Shown: piece by piece, positions 45,283 to 58,400 of the stretch | How the letters are laid out: each line of letters opens with the position of its first letter | Numbering within the stretch: the first letter of the stretch is position 1 | Assembly: GCF_021347895.1 (NCBI RefSeq) | Contig: NC_067131.1 | Coordinates: 8,336,653 to 8,400,652, forward strand | Direction of reading: 5' to 3' | Source: Acanthochromis polyacanthus | Taxonomy: Eukaryota > Chordata > Actinopteri > Pomacentridae | Length of the DNA: 64,000 nucleotides | The notes under the pieces: generated by a model | Seen by the model: only the letters and a program-made list of their open reading frames with translations | Told to the model about the DNA's origin: nothing | The model's database searches: none | Translations under genes and position numbers: made by a program

Positions 45283-46539
45283 GTGAGTTGGTGTATTTTA
45301 GTGCAATTATATATAGATCCGATTCTCTCCTTGTGCCGTTCTCAGATGCGCCCTGTGGAGGAGACGCAGGCTGCTCGCTGAGGTGTGTTTGGTTTATTTT
45401 TGCGCACAGTTAACTGTCAACCTGGAGTGCACATACGCGCAGTTTTGGCAGTTTGCGCAAGAGAAATACTACTTAAAAAGAAGGAAATATGATTGCACTT
45501 CACATTTACATTCGAAGTAATGCGCGTGAGTGCGCGCTCGTGCAGAAAAGAAATACTGACAAATGATTTTTTTCCTCCAGTTTTGGAAAGGTGCCTCATT
45601 TCCTCATATTTCACTCATTGGTTGCCTTTGTATTGGCTGAAATGCAAAACAGGTTACTGTTGTGATGCATTTCCATGATTAAAATGATCACTTTTAATCT
45701 CTTATGTGAAAGTGAATGCAGCATGAAGTCTCACATTTCCATTTCCAAGCTACTTCCGAGGTATCTGTGATTTTTCAGTGTCTGTATTCATCAGTTCCCA
45801 CTGATCCGTCATATTGTACATTAAACGTAGGGTTCACAGGTAGGAGGGCTTTTATACTGAAAGGAGCAACAGCAAGACTTAGTTGTGTGTTCAATACATC
45901 ATAAATATCAAGAGTGGAGTGTAAAGGAACTAGAGTTTCTTATTCTCATGTGAATGTTTTGTTCGTGTGCTGAAAATGGACAGCTTTGTTTATTCTCTTT
46001 AATCAGTACAGATGGACTGGAAATGATCAAATTCCGAGTATGAATCTACTACTGACCTGAATTTAGTGTCATTATTACAGCTGAAAGTATTAAATTAATG
46101 CACTGGCTGTCTGTTTTTTTTTAAGCGAAATTGTCAGATATTTGCAAATTTGCTGCTTTTCTTTGACATATTCAGGAGAATGCTTTGAGATTTGAGTTTG
46201 AATAAAATATCACCTTGGAGTCCGATAGATGTTCCAGAGAAGTATTTAGCATTTTGTAGATAAACAGCTTAATCAGTTCATCAAGAATATAATTAGCAGA
46301 TTTAGTTAGAATTTAATAAATGCTAATCACAAGGACTGTTTGCAGTCCTTAAGTAATAAATAGTGTTAAATCTGTCAGCCAAGTACATTTAACCAGCTAG
46401 TCGGTCCACTCTCCAGGTTACAGGTGGGTGTTCTGTCACTTTATATCATCCATCATAGTACATCATGATATTGACATATATTGTAAACAATTAGATAGAG
46501 CTTTTTCTTTAAAGACCACTTTTTTTTAAACCTTTTTAG
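45283..46539 (+). other. spock2: spock2 intron 1, proximal part
   Basis: Begins at the spock2 exon 1 donor. No gene or recognisable repeat. ORFs are chance. Confidence 0.45.
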
Positions 46540-46950
46540 CATGTCTGTATATCTTTTATATGTTAGGAGACATTTCATGAGTAAAATAAGCAGTCAACAC
46601 CATTTCTGATTTAACATTTTCACCTGTAGCGTATCAATGACCATCTCAAAAACACAAATTTAGACTTCCCAGGTTTTGTACGTAACAAACCGAGGAAACC
46701 AATCCTGTCCCGTTTTCCACTTGAGGTTTTCTGTGTCATTACTCTCCTTTAGAATCAGATTTCAGCTCCAACATGTGTGACATAATTACTGCCATTAGGT
46801 ATCAAGGAATAGTTTGAGTGTTTGAGCATAGGTGAGCTGGTGTGCTTGAGCGGCAGTCTCATAGATCTGCACATGCAATGAATGCAATGAATCCATTCTA
46901 AGGTAGGGAAGGGATTATTTTCACCAGAAAAGAATTCAAAATTGTGATAC
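46540..46950 (+). repeat. Unnamed interspersed repeat, copy 3 of 3
   Basis: Collinear with 21,160-21,540: TTTCATGAGTAAAATAAGCA, CTGTAGCGTATC, GACCATCTCAAAAACACAAA, CCAATCCTGTC, TTGAGCATAGGTGAGCTGGT, then GAAGGGATTATTTTCA. The last block also occurs in the duplicated unit at 21,507-22,003, so the family consensus probably spans 400 bp or more. Confidence 0.6.
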
Positions 46951-48137
46951 ACAAAGATGAATTCTTTGGAGAGATTTAATCAATCATGGCTTTAAATCCA
47001 GCAAACTGTGCACCCGATAAATCAAGGCTGCTCATCACAGCGGCACAAATTCCTGTAAATCCAAACGCAACAAGCCGCCCTGCACATTCACTTGTACCGC
47101 TGCCTTGATACAGAGATATTACAAGAAGCTCAGTGTAAACAGCATCACAAACAGGTATGCAACAATCCACGTCTTATAGGATGAGAAATTCTTTCGTGCC
47201 ATCAGACATTCGAAAGCTGCGGATGAGTCAGTCTTCCATTTGAAGGATTGTTGGCGGATAATGATGGAGATCTCGTTTAAATTGTGGATGACTGGGTGGG
47301 ATGATGATGATGGATGGATGCACACCACACATGTTTTATGCTGTGCTGTCTCTACTTTATGTTGTTTTATGTGTGTGGAGCCTTTTTTGTTAGTTTTTTT
47401 GCATGTGATTTACATATTCGGATTGAAGTGGCACTGAAACCAAGTGAATGAGTCACTCTGACTGGCTGGTTTAGTTGCCAGTTTATCAGTTAAAACTAAA
47501 GCAGTTAAATTCTGCTTTCATTAACAGTAAAATGTGATGTTTTTCAGTGTGGATTCAACTTTACAGCCATTTTTGACGCCGTGGTGCTATTGTGTTATAC
47601 TCAGAGGTGTTGTTTTATATTAAATCCACCCTCACTGATGTAAATTGGATGATGAATTTGAAAATGTCTGCAACCAACAGGGGGATATATGGAGGGACAG
47701 TTATAAAGGTAAGGGGTCAGGAGGCTACGATGCTGGGTGTGACACGTCTTTACAGTGCTGACGGCTCCCGGCTACAGAACAGACAGCACACATGGCATGA
47801 ATCAGGATGCTCGAGATCTCTGAGGAGGAGTTGGTTAGCAACGCTCAGATCCAAGCGTCTACCTTGACAACCGGACAGTTGTTTGATCTCATTGCTGAGA
47901 AATATCACCTCAGACAGATGCGGTCTTATCAGTGTCGAGCAGAGAGGAGCTTCACTGCCTTCGAACCACGTTTTGGTGGCGCGCGAGAATGTGCGGACAA
48001 CCCGAGAGGATTTGTAATTGAATCACAAATTTCTGCTGTCATGCAGATTTGAGTATTATCTTCGCTGGTGTTTGGGGAGGGTTGCTTCACCTGTCTGATT
48101 GGATCAGTGTTTGACTGACATGTGGGGTGGAATAGAG
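46951..48137 (+). other. spock2: spock2 intron 1 sequence
   Basis: No recognisable gene or repeat. Two overlapping ORFs at 47,592-48,052 have no family features and cross no conserved splice context. Confidence 0.4.
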
Positions 48138-49655
48138 TGGGATGAGGCCTCTCTATGGGCCTTTGGCTGCATGTTCACCTGCACTGTGAGAAGATTTGTT
48201 GGATTTTTTTTTGAAGGTTCGTATAAGCATCTTCATTCCATTTGAATTTGGTTGCATCTAGCTTTTGATTTTGGCGCGTATTGTTGGGTAGAAGGTGGTG
48301 TTGAGCCTTTGAACTGGTTAAGAACCGGTTATGGTTAAAGTCTACGCTGATAGTGTTGGAACTGCATGTATAATGTTTGTTAGAGCTTCAACTAGTTGAT
48401 TCCAAGGCTGTTTCGTCTGTAAGACATGAGGAAAATATAGAAATTGACCAGTTTAAACCCAAAAGATATCGAATTTACAATCAGTTTCTCATTTGAGAGG
48501 CAACAACTCACAAAAATGGGAGTTTTTGCCCTATAATTGACTCAAACGATCAATCTGTTAGAGAAACTTTCACTCAATTCTTGGATGGTACTTAAACTGC
48601 AAATTCCCAAGAAATTAATGTAATAAATATAACAACTTGACTCCTTGATTCAAAAGACTAACCATTTAATCAGCTTGTTATTATCATGACTGGTTAAACA
48701 GACTGGGATGGGGCTTCCCTGTGGGTCTTTGGCAACATATCTACCTAAATTGTGAGAAGATCTGTTGGATTCTTTTCATCTTCAATCCATTTGAGTTCAG
48801 TTGCATCTAGATTCTGAATTTGACCCATATTGGTTAAAAGATGGTGATGAGTCTTTAAAATGGCTTCTCAAAAATGAAGCAGGATTTTCGTCTACATAGT
48901 TGCAACACAGATAATGTCTGTTAGGGCTGTTTAGTCAATAAGACATTAGACGGATATGGAAAATGCTAGCTTGAACCCATAAGATATTGAATTTACAATA
49001 AATTTCTCATTTGAGAAGCTATGACTCACAGAAATGGGACTTTTTCCCCAATAATTGATGCAAAAAATTAATCTGTTAGAGAAATTTTCACTAAATACTC
49101 AATCTGCTCTCTTGATTCAAATGACTAACCAGTTAATCAGCTTGTTGTTGTCCTTATTAGTTAAAGAGACTGGGATGGGGCTTCTCTGTGGGTCTTTGGC
49201 AGCTTGTCTTCATATTTTGTTAGAAGATCTGTTACATTTGTTTTTCCTGAAGTTGGGTATGAGATTCAACTTCAATCCATTTGAATTGAGCTGCATCTGG
49301 ATTCCAAATCTGACACATGTTGTTGTTGTTTGGTGTGAGCCTTTAAACTGGCCACTCAACAATGATGCAAGAATAAACTCTAAAAATACTCTGTTAGAAC
49401 TGCATATATAATGTTTGTTTGGACTTCAACTAATCAATTCCAAGGCTGTTTAGTCTAAAATTCACAAATGTTTGACTTCTTTGCCCAATAATTGACTCAA
49501 ACAATTCATTGATTCCAGAAATCTTTTGTAATTCTTGTTGATCTATTCAGCTGGATAGTACTTACATTGTCAATGCTGGTTAACTGAATAAGTGTAAAAA
49601 CTTGACTCCTTGATTCAAATGACTAATCAGTTCATCAGCCTGTCATCAACATAAA
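48138..49655 (+). repeat. Three-copy tandem array, unit about 0.47-0.57 kb
   Basis: Copies begin at about 48138, 48704 and 49171 with TGGGATG..GCCT/CTTC..TGGG(C/T)CTTTGGC. Each runs through GAGAAGAT(T/C)TGTT, TCCATTTGAATT-like, GAATTTACAAT and CTCATTTGAGA blocks to GACTCCTTGATTCAAA..GACTAA(C/T)CA..TTAATCAGC. Offsets are 566 and 467 bp, the difference being internal deletions. The copies are diverged (old) and non-coding. The array lies in spock2 intron 1. Confidence 0.85.
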
Positions 49656-51425
49656 TATTCAGTGCTCATACGTGATCTTGTTTCAATCCTAGCAGATTAA
49701 ACTGGCTTTCGTGACTGAAATCAGAGAAACTCCTGCTATATGTCGAAGTGAAAACAGACCTATTGATCAGTTTAATTTAAGTTTAATTAATCTGCTGTGA
49801 CACTAATTTGTAAAACCATACAAGATGAGCGAGTCACAGTTGTGTGGGCGGAGAGTTTTTATAACCACCGTGTGTGGGGAGTGATTTGTAGTCAAGACTT
49901 CTTCTTCTAGCTACGTACTTCGCATACAGACACCCAAGAGCTGTATTGATTTTGTCATCTCACCCCCGACAACCTTTGAGATGTGAAATATGTCTTTTTG
50001 TTTTGCTGTTCCGGCCATTTTTAGCTATTTTATCCTTTGCTCTGCTTTAGAAGAACTGACACGCGGCATGATCATTAGCGGTTGTGTAGATTTGTTTCAC
50101 CCTCAGACCAAAAGGCTTTGGATGGGAGTGTGCTAGCAGGAGAAAGGTTTGTGCCCTCATCAAAAAAAGAAAAAAGAAATCACAGTTGAGAAATGATGCT
50201 GTAAACATCCGAGCTCTGCTCAGATAGGACTATTCTGTGCTGTGCGGGCAGTGAGATTCACCATCTGAAATGTGAAAGGGGTTGTATTTGTTTACTCGCT
50301 GTCTTGGCAAACAGGAGGTGTGAAAAACAGGAAGCATTCATAGCGCATCTGAATAAAATAAAATAAAAATCATCGTGTGGGCTTTAGGAAAAAAACCTCT
50401 GGTGTGTGTTTGATTGATCTGGCTAGTGTTTAAATTGCACCAGCGTAAATATGATTATCTGGCATGGAGACATAATGAGGAAATGTTGAAAGGAAAACCA
50501 ACAGCTGTAGAGGCAGGACGTGTCAGGATTATCCACAGAAGGTTACAGGGTGTTATACAAGCTCCATTATGACAGACATCAATGTTGAGGCTGTAATCAT
50601 GACACACTGCAAATGTCAAGACATCAAATCTCCCATCGAAAGGCTCCCCTCCGCTCACATTTGTGCAGAAAACACCCACACGAAGCAACCCACTGTTGTA
50701 CGCTTCCATCAAATTAAGCTTAGCTGTAATTAGCATCTGTCATTTAAAACAAACAAACAAAAAAACCCCTCTTTGACCACTTGATATATTTATTCATCAA
50801 CACGAGTTCCGCTCTGCATTCCGCTGCGTTCGGGTGAATCTGCACCGCGGGAGCTCAGGCCACCGCTCATGTGAACAATACTGTGCTGTTCATTCCCAGC
50901 CAGATTCTGCCATCTCTCTGAGCGCTGCAGAGAGGGACCTCATTAAGGAGCCATGCAGCCTTTCAGCCAACCACAGAGCGCTGTTGAAGGTTCTGCACCT
51001 GCTCAAGAGCTCGGCTTCGTTTTTAATGAGGGAAAATTGATACATCGCTTTCAGGTAAATGGCTTCTCAGTTCTCTCTCTTTTTTTTTTTTTTCCTTTTT
51101 TGGGTTGTTAAGATCAGCACAGCGAGGCAAAACAGGAGTCATCATTAGCCATGTCGCTGCCTACGAACTAATTTGATTTAGGGCGGTGATGAATGCAATT
51201 ATTAGATAACGCTGAGCGGTTCCTTAAATTTTTACCCAGGCCTCTCAGCAGGCTTAAATCCACATGCTCAATATTCATAAAGGCACAGCTAAGGAAAGGG
51301 AGAACAAGAACATGGTTTATATACTGCACAAGCACAAGCTTTGCGGCTGCAATAATTAACAGATTGATTATTACTAAGATTATAAAACACAACAAGCTAG
51401 CAACTTTAAATTTAAAGGTATAACT
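49656..51425 (+). other. spock2: spock2 intron 1 sequence
   Basis: No gene with support. 50,780-51,050 is GC-rich and unique-looking; T and A runs lie near 50,170 and 51,083. The short ORFs here show no family features. Confidence 0.4.
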
Positions 51426-51483
51426 TCTTTTTTAAAGGTGCAGTCTGCAATTTTAGAACAGAGAATCGCGTACTTCACGCGGC

Positions 51484-52100
51484 CAGTGTTGCCAACTTAG
51501 TGACTTTCTCGCTAAATCTAGCGACTTTCCAAAGCGTCCTTGCGACTTTTTTTGTCAAAAGCGACTAGCCACAAATCTAGCGACTTTTTCTGCCGTTTTG
51601 GAGACTCTGACAGGAAAACTTGGATCATTCTGCAGTTACTGTTTTCAATAAGCAGCAGGTGCTGCTGTGAGCTCCTCCCCGTCCCAAAGCACAGTCTGTC
51701 AGTCCAGTAACCCCGCAGCAGTCCCAGTGTCTGATTAGAGGACACATCATAGATATATATATCTATGGGACACATCACTCCGCGGCCAGACGGCAGATGA
51801 ATCACGCATGCGCAAAGTCACTACAGATCTCATCCAGACTTACAGAGCGGGATATAAATGAAAATGTTTCTTCACTGTCATACTAAAATAAACCACAGCA
51901 TTTAGCCTCTAGTACAAAAACATATTTTGGGTGTTTTATATTCACTTTTTGGTCTCTTCCACAATGTTATTCCTCTCTCCTACAGTGTTGATTACAATTG
52001 CATGCAAACTGGGAAATATGTAAATTAGGCGATGACGTCATTTAGCGACTTTTAGGACAGCCAACAGCTACTTTCCTTACTGAGGAGTTGGCAACACTGG
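51484..52100. mobile_element. Non-autonomous hAT element with perfect 8-bp target-site duplication
   Basis: Termini CAGTGTTGCCAACT...AGTTGGCAACACTG form 14-bp inverted repeats. Subterminal repeats of (T)AGCGACTTT occur near both ends. The element is flanked by CACGCGGC at 51476-51483 and 52101-52108, the 8-bp duplication typical of hAT. No transposase lies inside. It inserted immediately before the ATG of a BED-finger ORF. Confidence 0.9.
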
Positions 52101-52109
52101 CACGCGGCT

Positions 52110-52418
52110 ATGGAGGAAGATGGTGGACTCGACTCAGAACAATCTAAACAACAAGATGACGAACAACCAGCTCAAACCGACGAGCTTGTACCTAAAAGAG
52201 GGGGAACTTCTGTCATATGGCGGTTGTTTGGATTTAAAAAGGCCGACAAGGATCAGACTACCGTACTTTGTATGGTATGCCGCTGCCCGGTCCCAACAAC
52301 AGACTCGAACACGAGTAACTGTTTTTGTTTATGTTTATGCTATATTGCGATGTATATCGTATCGAGATATAAAATAAGCTATATCGGGATATAAAATTTT
52401 GTTCATATCGCCCAGCCC
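52110..52418 (+). pseudogene. hAT transposase N-terminal (BED zinc finger) remnant
   Basis: From ATG 52110 the frame encodes an acidic start (EEDGGLDSEQ), then LVPKRGGTSVIWRLFGFKKA and DKDQTTVLCMVCRCPV, the first half of a BED zinc finger as in ZBED/Ac-type hAT transposases. The CxxC pair is present; the downstream HxxxH half is replaced by unrelated sequence after NTSN (about 52,320). The segment ends in ATATCGCCCAGCCC at 52405-52418, which looks like the 3' terminus of an Ac-type hAT element. An internally deleted copy; the left terminus was not found. Confidence 0.75.
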
Positions 52419-55400
52419 GAGTTGTAACAACAATTACTGTTGTTGCAGTCCAGTTAAATTGCTTTTTTTGTCCAAAGAAGACTACAACCTAAAGGCATGC
52501 TAGCAGCTTTGTGAGGCTGAGCACTTTAACGAGGCACAGCAACATTCCCTCTCAACATTTTAAAAAAAGAATCTTCTTTTCTATTATGTATGTTTAAATA
52601 GTCATTAATAACTAGACTTTTTTCATCTTAAAAAAAACCTTGAAAATTGCTCATTTGAACACATTTTTACAAATGCATTTATCAATGAAAATCATTTATG
52701 AATTTATTTCTGTGAATATCGTATTTTGACAGTCCATTAATACCTTAGGCTGCTGTAAAGAACGCTGAATGTAAACACAAACTGAATTAAGTGTCAGTTC
52801 TCTTGAAATGACCATTTCATCTTGTATTTCTTTTTTAGCCGCTTTATGTGCAACATTGATTTAAAAAGGCAAGACCAAGTTGTCATAAACATCTGAACAC
52901 ATATTAATTCCCTAATTTCTATGTCAGATTTCATAAATGTCTCTTATTTAAATCCAAATTAAGTCTGACTCTGTATTAATTTGATAAATATGAATAAATT
53001 TACCCAATTTTATCGTTACTTAGGGTCCTTTACGAGCACTCAGTAGATCAGAACTGAGGAAATTTCTCAGATGAAGACTCCAAATGATTTAACTGTCATG
53101 TAAAACACACTTTAAATTTTAATGAAACGCCAGACTCAAAAATGTTTGCCCAGAGGTTAAACTGGGTCAGGGATGTTCAGGACACAGCTTCAGTTTCATC
53201 AGGGGGATCCTCCATTGTCTGTGCCTCCATCCATTTTCAACGATATACTGTTGCTTTAAATATCACAGCAACTCAATTTACACCCAGACTTTTTGACGCA
53301 AGCAAGTTTGATCACTTCATAGCTCTAACATCATTAAAGTCTGTGTATATTTTGATCCTGAATGCAAATTAAATCCCCTTTAATGCAGTTATTAAAAAGA
53401 GGGATTCATCCATACGAACTCATTCATATTAATATCCACTCCTTCTATACTGGATACACAGGAAAGTGCTCTTACAGAGGCAGCTTACCGTCATCAGGTG
53501 GTTGTTTTTCACGCTGCCAATTCAGAGCAAATCAGGCCTCATTATAGTTTATGTACAGATGCCAAATGATAGCAATCACAGGCCTTCTCTTTAACATCCA
53601 AATGGTTTTTGACTCAACTCCCCTCCTTCAACATTACAAATCCCTACTTTTGCAGTGTCCTGGCTGCTAAATATACTAATTAAGCCCGCTAATTAGTTTA
53701 AAGCAATCAAAACAGCAGCAGCTTATTCATAACATTTTAATTATCAGACTACCGTTGCTTTCACCCTTACTACTGCTGCTAAAAGGCTAACTTTATAATG
53801 AAAAACGTCTAAGAAATTAATAAATATTGTGTGTATCACCCTTCCCTGTTTGAATATTCTTCAGATTTGTCTTCGTTTCCTCCAGTGACGCCCCTCTACC
53901 AACCAAATATGAGCTCTGCCTGATGTTATCCCATCGGAGTCACTACTGTCTTTTGAAAACCACAAATTGACCACTAATTGAGCTCTAATAAGCAACCTCA
54001 TGCTTCATCCACACATGGATTAGAGTCATTATTTATCGCGTGCTGCTGTGAAAGAAGCTGATGCCAACGGCCCTGGTCACTGATCCCACATCAACACAGC
54101 CGCTCCTGTGTGAGGCCTCTTTGATAAAGACTCGCCGCTTCACTTTTTTTGTTTTTCTGCTGATGAACGGCAAACATGATGCCGTCGCATCCTGACACTG
54201 AGCTCCTTTACTTAGCTCAAAGACGCGCTGCCAGCTGTGGGTTTTTTCTGCTCCTGTCATCAACCTCAGCCATTTATTAGCCTCCCACAGGATTTATGCT
54301 CCAGCGCTAGCAGCCAGTGTAATTACGGGTATGAAAAATTTGAGCAAGAAGACAGTATGCAATTGTAGAAAATATGATAATGAGGCCTATTTCTAGTTAA
54401 AAGTGAACGCTGGAGTTGAGAAGGATGTCGGAAGAAACCATAATAGTTAAACGAGTTAATAGCTAGCCGTATTTCCTCCGCTGTGAGTCTGAAAATCGTC
54501 CAGTCAAATCAACCATATGTGGAATTTTGCAGACTAATGAGATCAAAATGGCGCAAGTGGTGCAAAGATGCTTTCTTCTTTCTCCTGTCATTGTCATGCA
54601 TGTCTTTTAGTGGAGGTGAATGTTGTGGAGATTTGCTTCAGGTATTTGGGGCTGCTCAGATGCGCTTCACAGTGGAAAGAGAGAAGAAAGGAGATCCTGT
54701 TGGCTTCCCTTCACAAGCGTGGGTGACTCTTAATTGAGTGGAGAGACTGCTTTGTGTTGTTGCTCCTGTGGAGGAGCTCTTCTTGCTGGATAGCAATTTA
54801 TGCTTTGCAAGAAAAAAAAAGCAAACGCAAAGGAAACACTGAGAGGCGCTCAACAGCTGCTTTGAATAGCTTTTTCATGAGCATGTTCCACAGCCCACAG
54901 ATTGTCCAAATACACAAAAAATCTCTTTGCTTCTTCCATCTTGGCTGACTAGCGACTTGTTGTGATGGGACAGTACATGTAGATTAATGTGTTTCATAAT
55001 GGAGCCTGGCTGCGCTGCTACATCAGTGTGTTAGCACATACACCGGCAGCGATGACGGCCCAAATTCTATCTTTTTTAGCTGTTAACTTCTCTGCAAGTT
55101 GCTGAAATGTCGGCCTGAATAATTAGCTGTTCCAAGGTTCTTCTTCTGGCTCTATTGTTCATGCATTATTTATAGTGGCATCTGCCTGAGAGTTGTCTCT
55201 GTACTGGTGGAGCTCCTCTATGCCTTGCTGCAGGCAGAGCAATAAATGCTGCCACTCTGCATGTGCGTCTGTCTTCACTCACAGGCTGACATGGTGAACG
55301 GCACACCCAGGATGCAATCGATGAGCCGGATTTTTAGGAAGCAAACTAAAGTGCGTCAGTGCTTTCTATGAGTCGACAATGGAAACCAATAGGGTCCTCA

Positions 55401-58400
55401 GTGTTTACACTATCCTCATTAATTTCTTACATTGCATTGCGTTTGCAATACACAGATGTAACATTAGACAGGAAATAAAAAATCCTACAGAATTCTTTAT
55501 ACAGTTTTTACAGTGTATATCTTACACAGGTTGAATGCTTGTATTCAAACTGAATAGTTTGTGCTCGTAAACATCACAGACACCTGCACAGAAAGCAAGT
55601 AGTTATCACAATCAGAAACTATTAACTATGCATGCAGGAATATATTGCACCTGTAATGTATATGCATGATCAGATTTCTTTGTGTTCTATGTAAATGTCA
55701 TCTTGTTATAACCCCGGATAAGCCCCATGGCCGATAAACTGCCCACATAAAAGAAAAACTCACTGTGTCTGTTCCCCTAGAAATCTATTTCACGGGTTGG
55801 TGAAATAAAATGTAATATATGTCATTGCAGACATGTGGGACGTAATGATAAGAATGCCACCTGTATTTATTGTCCTCTGGAAATTCATCTGCCTCTCGAC
55901 TACAATGAGATCCCGATCTGTTTATCTGCTATGACCTTTATTGTTATCGTCCACAGACACAAGGCTGAAGACTTAGTTTACCCTTCAGGGGCTAAACAGT
56001 TTAGAGGAGGCTTCACCTGCTAAAAATGCTCTCCAGTACAGGTGCAGTCATGGGACCTGTTATTTCGGTTGAAATGATTAAACCTGGAAGAAAAAAATAA
56101 CTTTTGCATATATTAGCCAGATGGAAAATATATCAGGGCTGCAGAAGAGTGCTTTCCTGAATATATTCAGGTCTGCCTCAGGTGTTCTTTTTTCTTCTTC
56201 TTTTTTTTTTGATAGATATGTGTTCAGGGCCACCACTATTGTTATGAATCGTCCAAGAACCGAGCAGCGCTAAACAGTGAGCAAACACAGCCATATCGCC
56301 TTGTATTCAGCAACAATAGGTGTAATAATGCAGGGTGCTCAGGTTCAAGCTGGCATTGATAGATTCTTCGCTTTAGGCCACAAATCACTCACTGTTGAAA
56401 CAGCGGGGCAAGTACTGTACAATTAGGCCAGGCGGCTACAAAAACGTTGAGGACATGCTCTTGCCTGGGGAGAATCAGCCTCCTTTTACTGTCTTCTGTA
56501 TGTTTGATTTTCATGACTTGAATGTCCCAGAGCTGCGTTTGGAGGAGCAGGGAGGGCTGAGGCGGCTCTCTGTATTAACTGTCAGAGCAGCAGAGAGGTG
56601 TCAAGGACAGGCTTGAAAAGGACCGCGATCCTGTCTACAAGCTGTGTTTAGTATGTGTGGCATGTGGTGGATATATTTGTTTGGTGTGTATAGGGGGAGA
56701 GAGACAGAGACTGTTAACTTGCCGAGTTGGCAGGGTAATGGATACACACTACAAAGTCATATTGAAATGACCTTAATCAAGCAAATCGTATAGTCGGGAT
56801 AGGCTGCGTAGCTAAAATGCTAATAGCTTTTTTCTCACTTGAAAGAACCCAGCAGAATCTCATTTATGTGTGATGTAGTCCTTCCTAAAGCCATAACGTG
56901 ACATCTCAATGTGCCTCTCTGTTTTACAGTAATATCCCACTGCCACTGCGGGAGATTAGCATTATCAGCAGCCACAACAACCCAATTTGTTCTCATTGCC
57001 ACAGCAGACGGGGGGAATTAAATGTAATCAGCCAGCTAGCATATTTAACTTAGCTACCCCTGTGTGCTGTCTCATGCAGATCCCTACGGCATTTCAGCCA
57101 GGATGGTTGTCATCATTATCTTCACTTAACCATGCCGCCCGTTTCTAAAAACTTGCGTCTGACAGTTCAGTAGCTTCAGTGCACTTGTCAGCGGAGCCTA
57201 ATTAATTTAAACAGCAGGCGCAGTTGTTAAAAATTTGAAACGGCAAATAAAATAATGATCACAGGCGAAGAGAGATGCTGGTAAGGTGATATCGCAATCA
57301 TACTTTTTTTTTTTTAGGTTTGCTGAACGCGCATGCTGACAGTGCACTACAGCCTCCTCAGATGATTGCACAGCTGCTCAGTACAACTAAATGTTTTCAC
57401 ACGGGCTTGTGGCGACAGCAGATCAGTCCAGTTAGAAGAGAAATCTGTCGGTGTGGGTTTTTTCTTGTCGTCAACAGCAATGTGTTAATCTGCCTCTTGA
57501 CTTCCGTGCCCTGTCTGTGGCACTCAGCCCAAACTCATCGATTAAAGGATATGAGTCCTTTAAAATAAGAATGTTGTGTTCAAACCCTTAGTAAAACATC
57601 TCGGTTCTGTTGTTTAAATCCACATTATTTCACGTTATGCGCATCTGGAACGCTAGTGAGAATTCACAGCCACAGGATAGTGTGCTAATGTGGACTTATG
57701 TGTTCTGAATTTTTCTTTTTTCCTTGTTTATTTACGACTAATCCGCTTGTTAAGACATATCGACCTTCCTATGATACCGTTTCCACGTCCGATCCTCCAC
57801 TCTCATCTTTTCAACATACTGCAGTGTCGAATCTTTTGTTGTCTGGATAGATCTGAGTCCAAAAAACAGTTTCTATTCCACATCGTCTCTCTCTGACTAA
57901 CCATCGATGTGCATTTGTATTGAAAATAATTTAAACTTCACTCTCAGTTTGTAAAAGACGCTGTTAATTCTTTGTTTCAGTGAACCTAACAATACTCCTG
58001 TAGCTAGCCAGGGGGTGAGATAAATTTTTCATATTCATTTTATATGTACAATATATAACAATCCTGTACGCTTTTATTTTTGCAGAAATACCTCAGCTGG
58101 AACGTTCTAGCTCACCTCAACATCATAAATCCTCTTTTTTATGGATGCCTGGGCTCTACCATTGATTATACCACCTGGGAGAACAGCTACTCTAATCCTT
58201 TTAACCCTTTAGAGCGAATCACTAAAGAAGAAAATGATCGTGAAAAGGTTCACAAGTTCACAAGTTTTATTTCCTTTTTTTGATCTAAAGCAGCATTTGC
58301 ACCCAGAAATGTTTCTTGTCACACATGGTGAATTGCTCCACTGATAAAATGCATAAAATTCAAGCTAAAAGGAAAATAAGGTATTACAACTTCTTGCAGT

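Noticed and set aside
44868..45381. Ser/Pro-rich and Gln/Ala-rich ORFs overlapping spock2 exon 1
   Set aside because: Created by the CT and CAG microsatellites; only the frame from 45106 to 45282 matches testican and ends at a proper donor.
47592..48052. Two overlapping plus ORFs in spock2 intron 1
   Set aside because: No resemblance to spock2 exon 2 or any known domain.
48138..49655. CRISPR-like or coding tandem repeat
   Set aside because: Units are about 0.5 kb, diverged, interrupted by stops and in a vertebrate genome; a simple tandem duplication fits.
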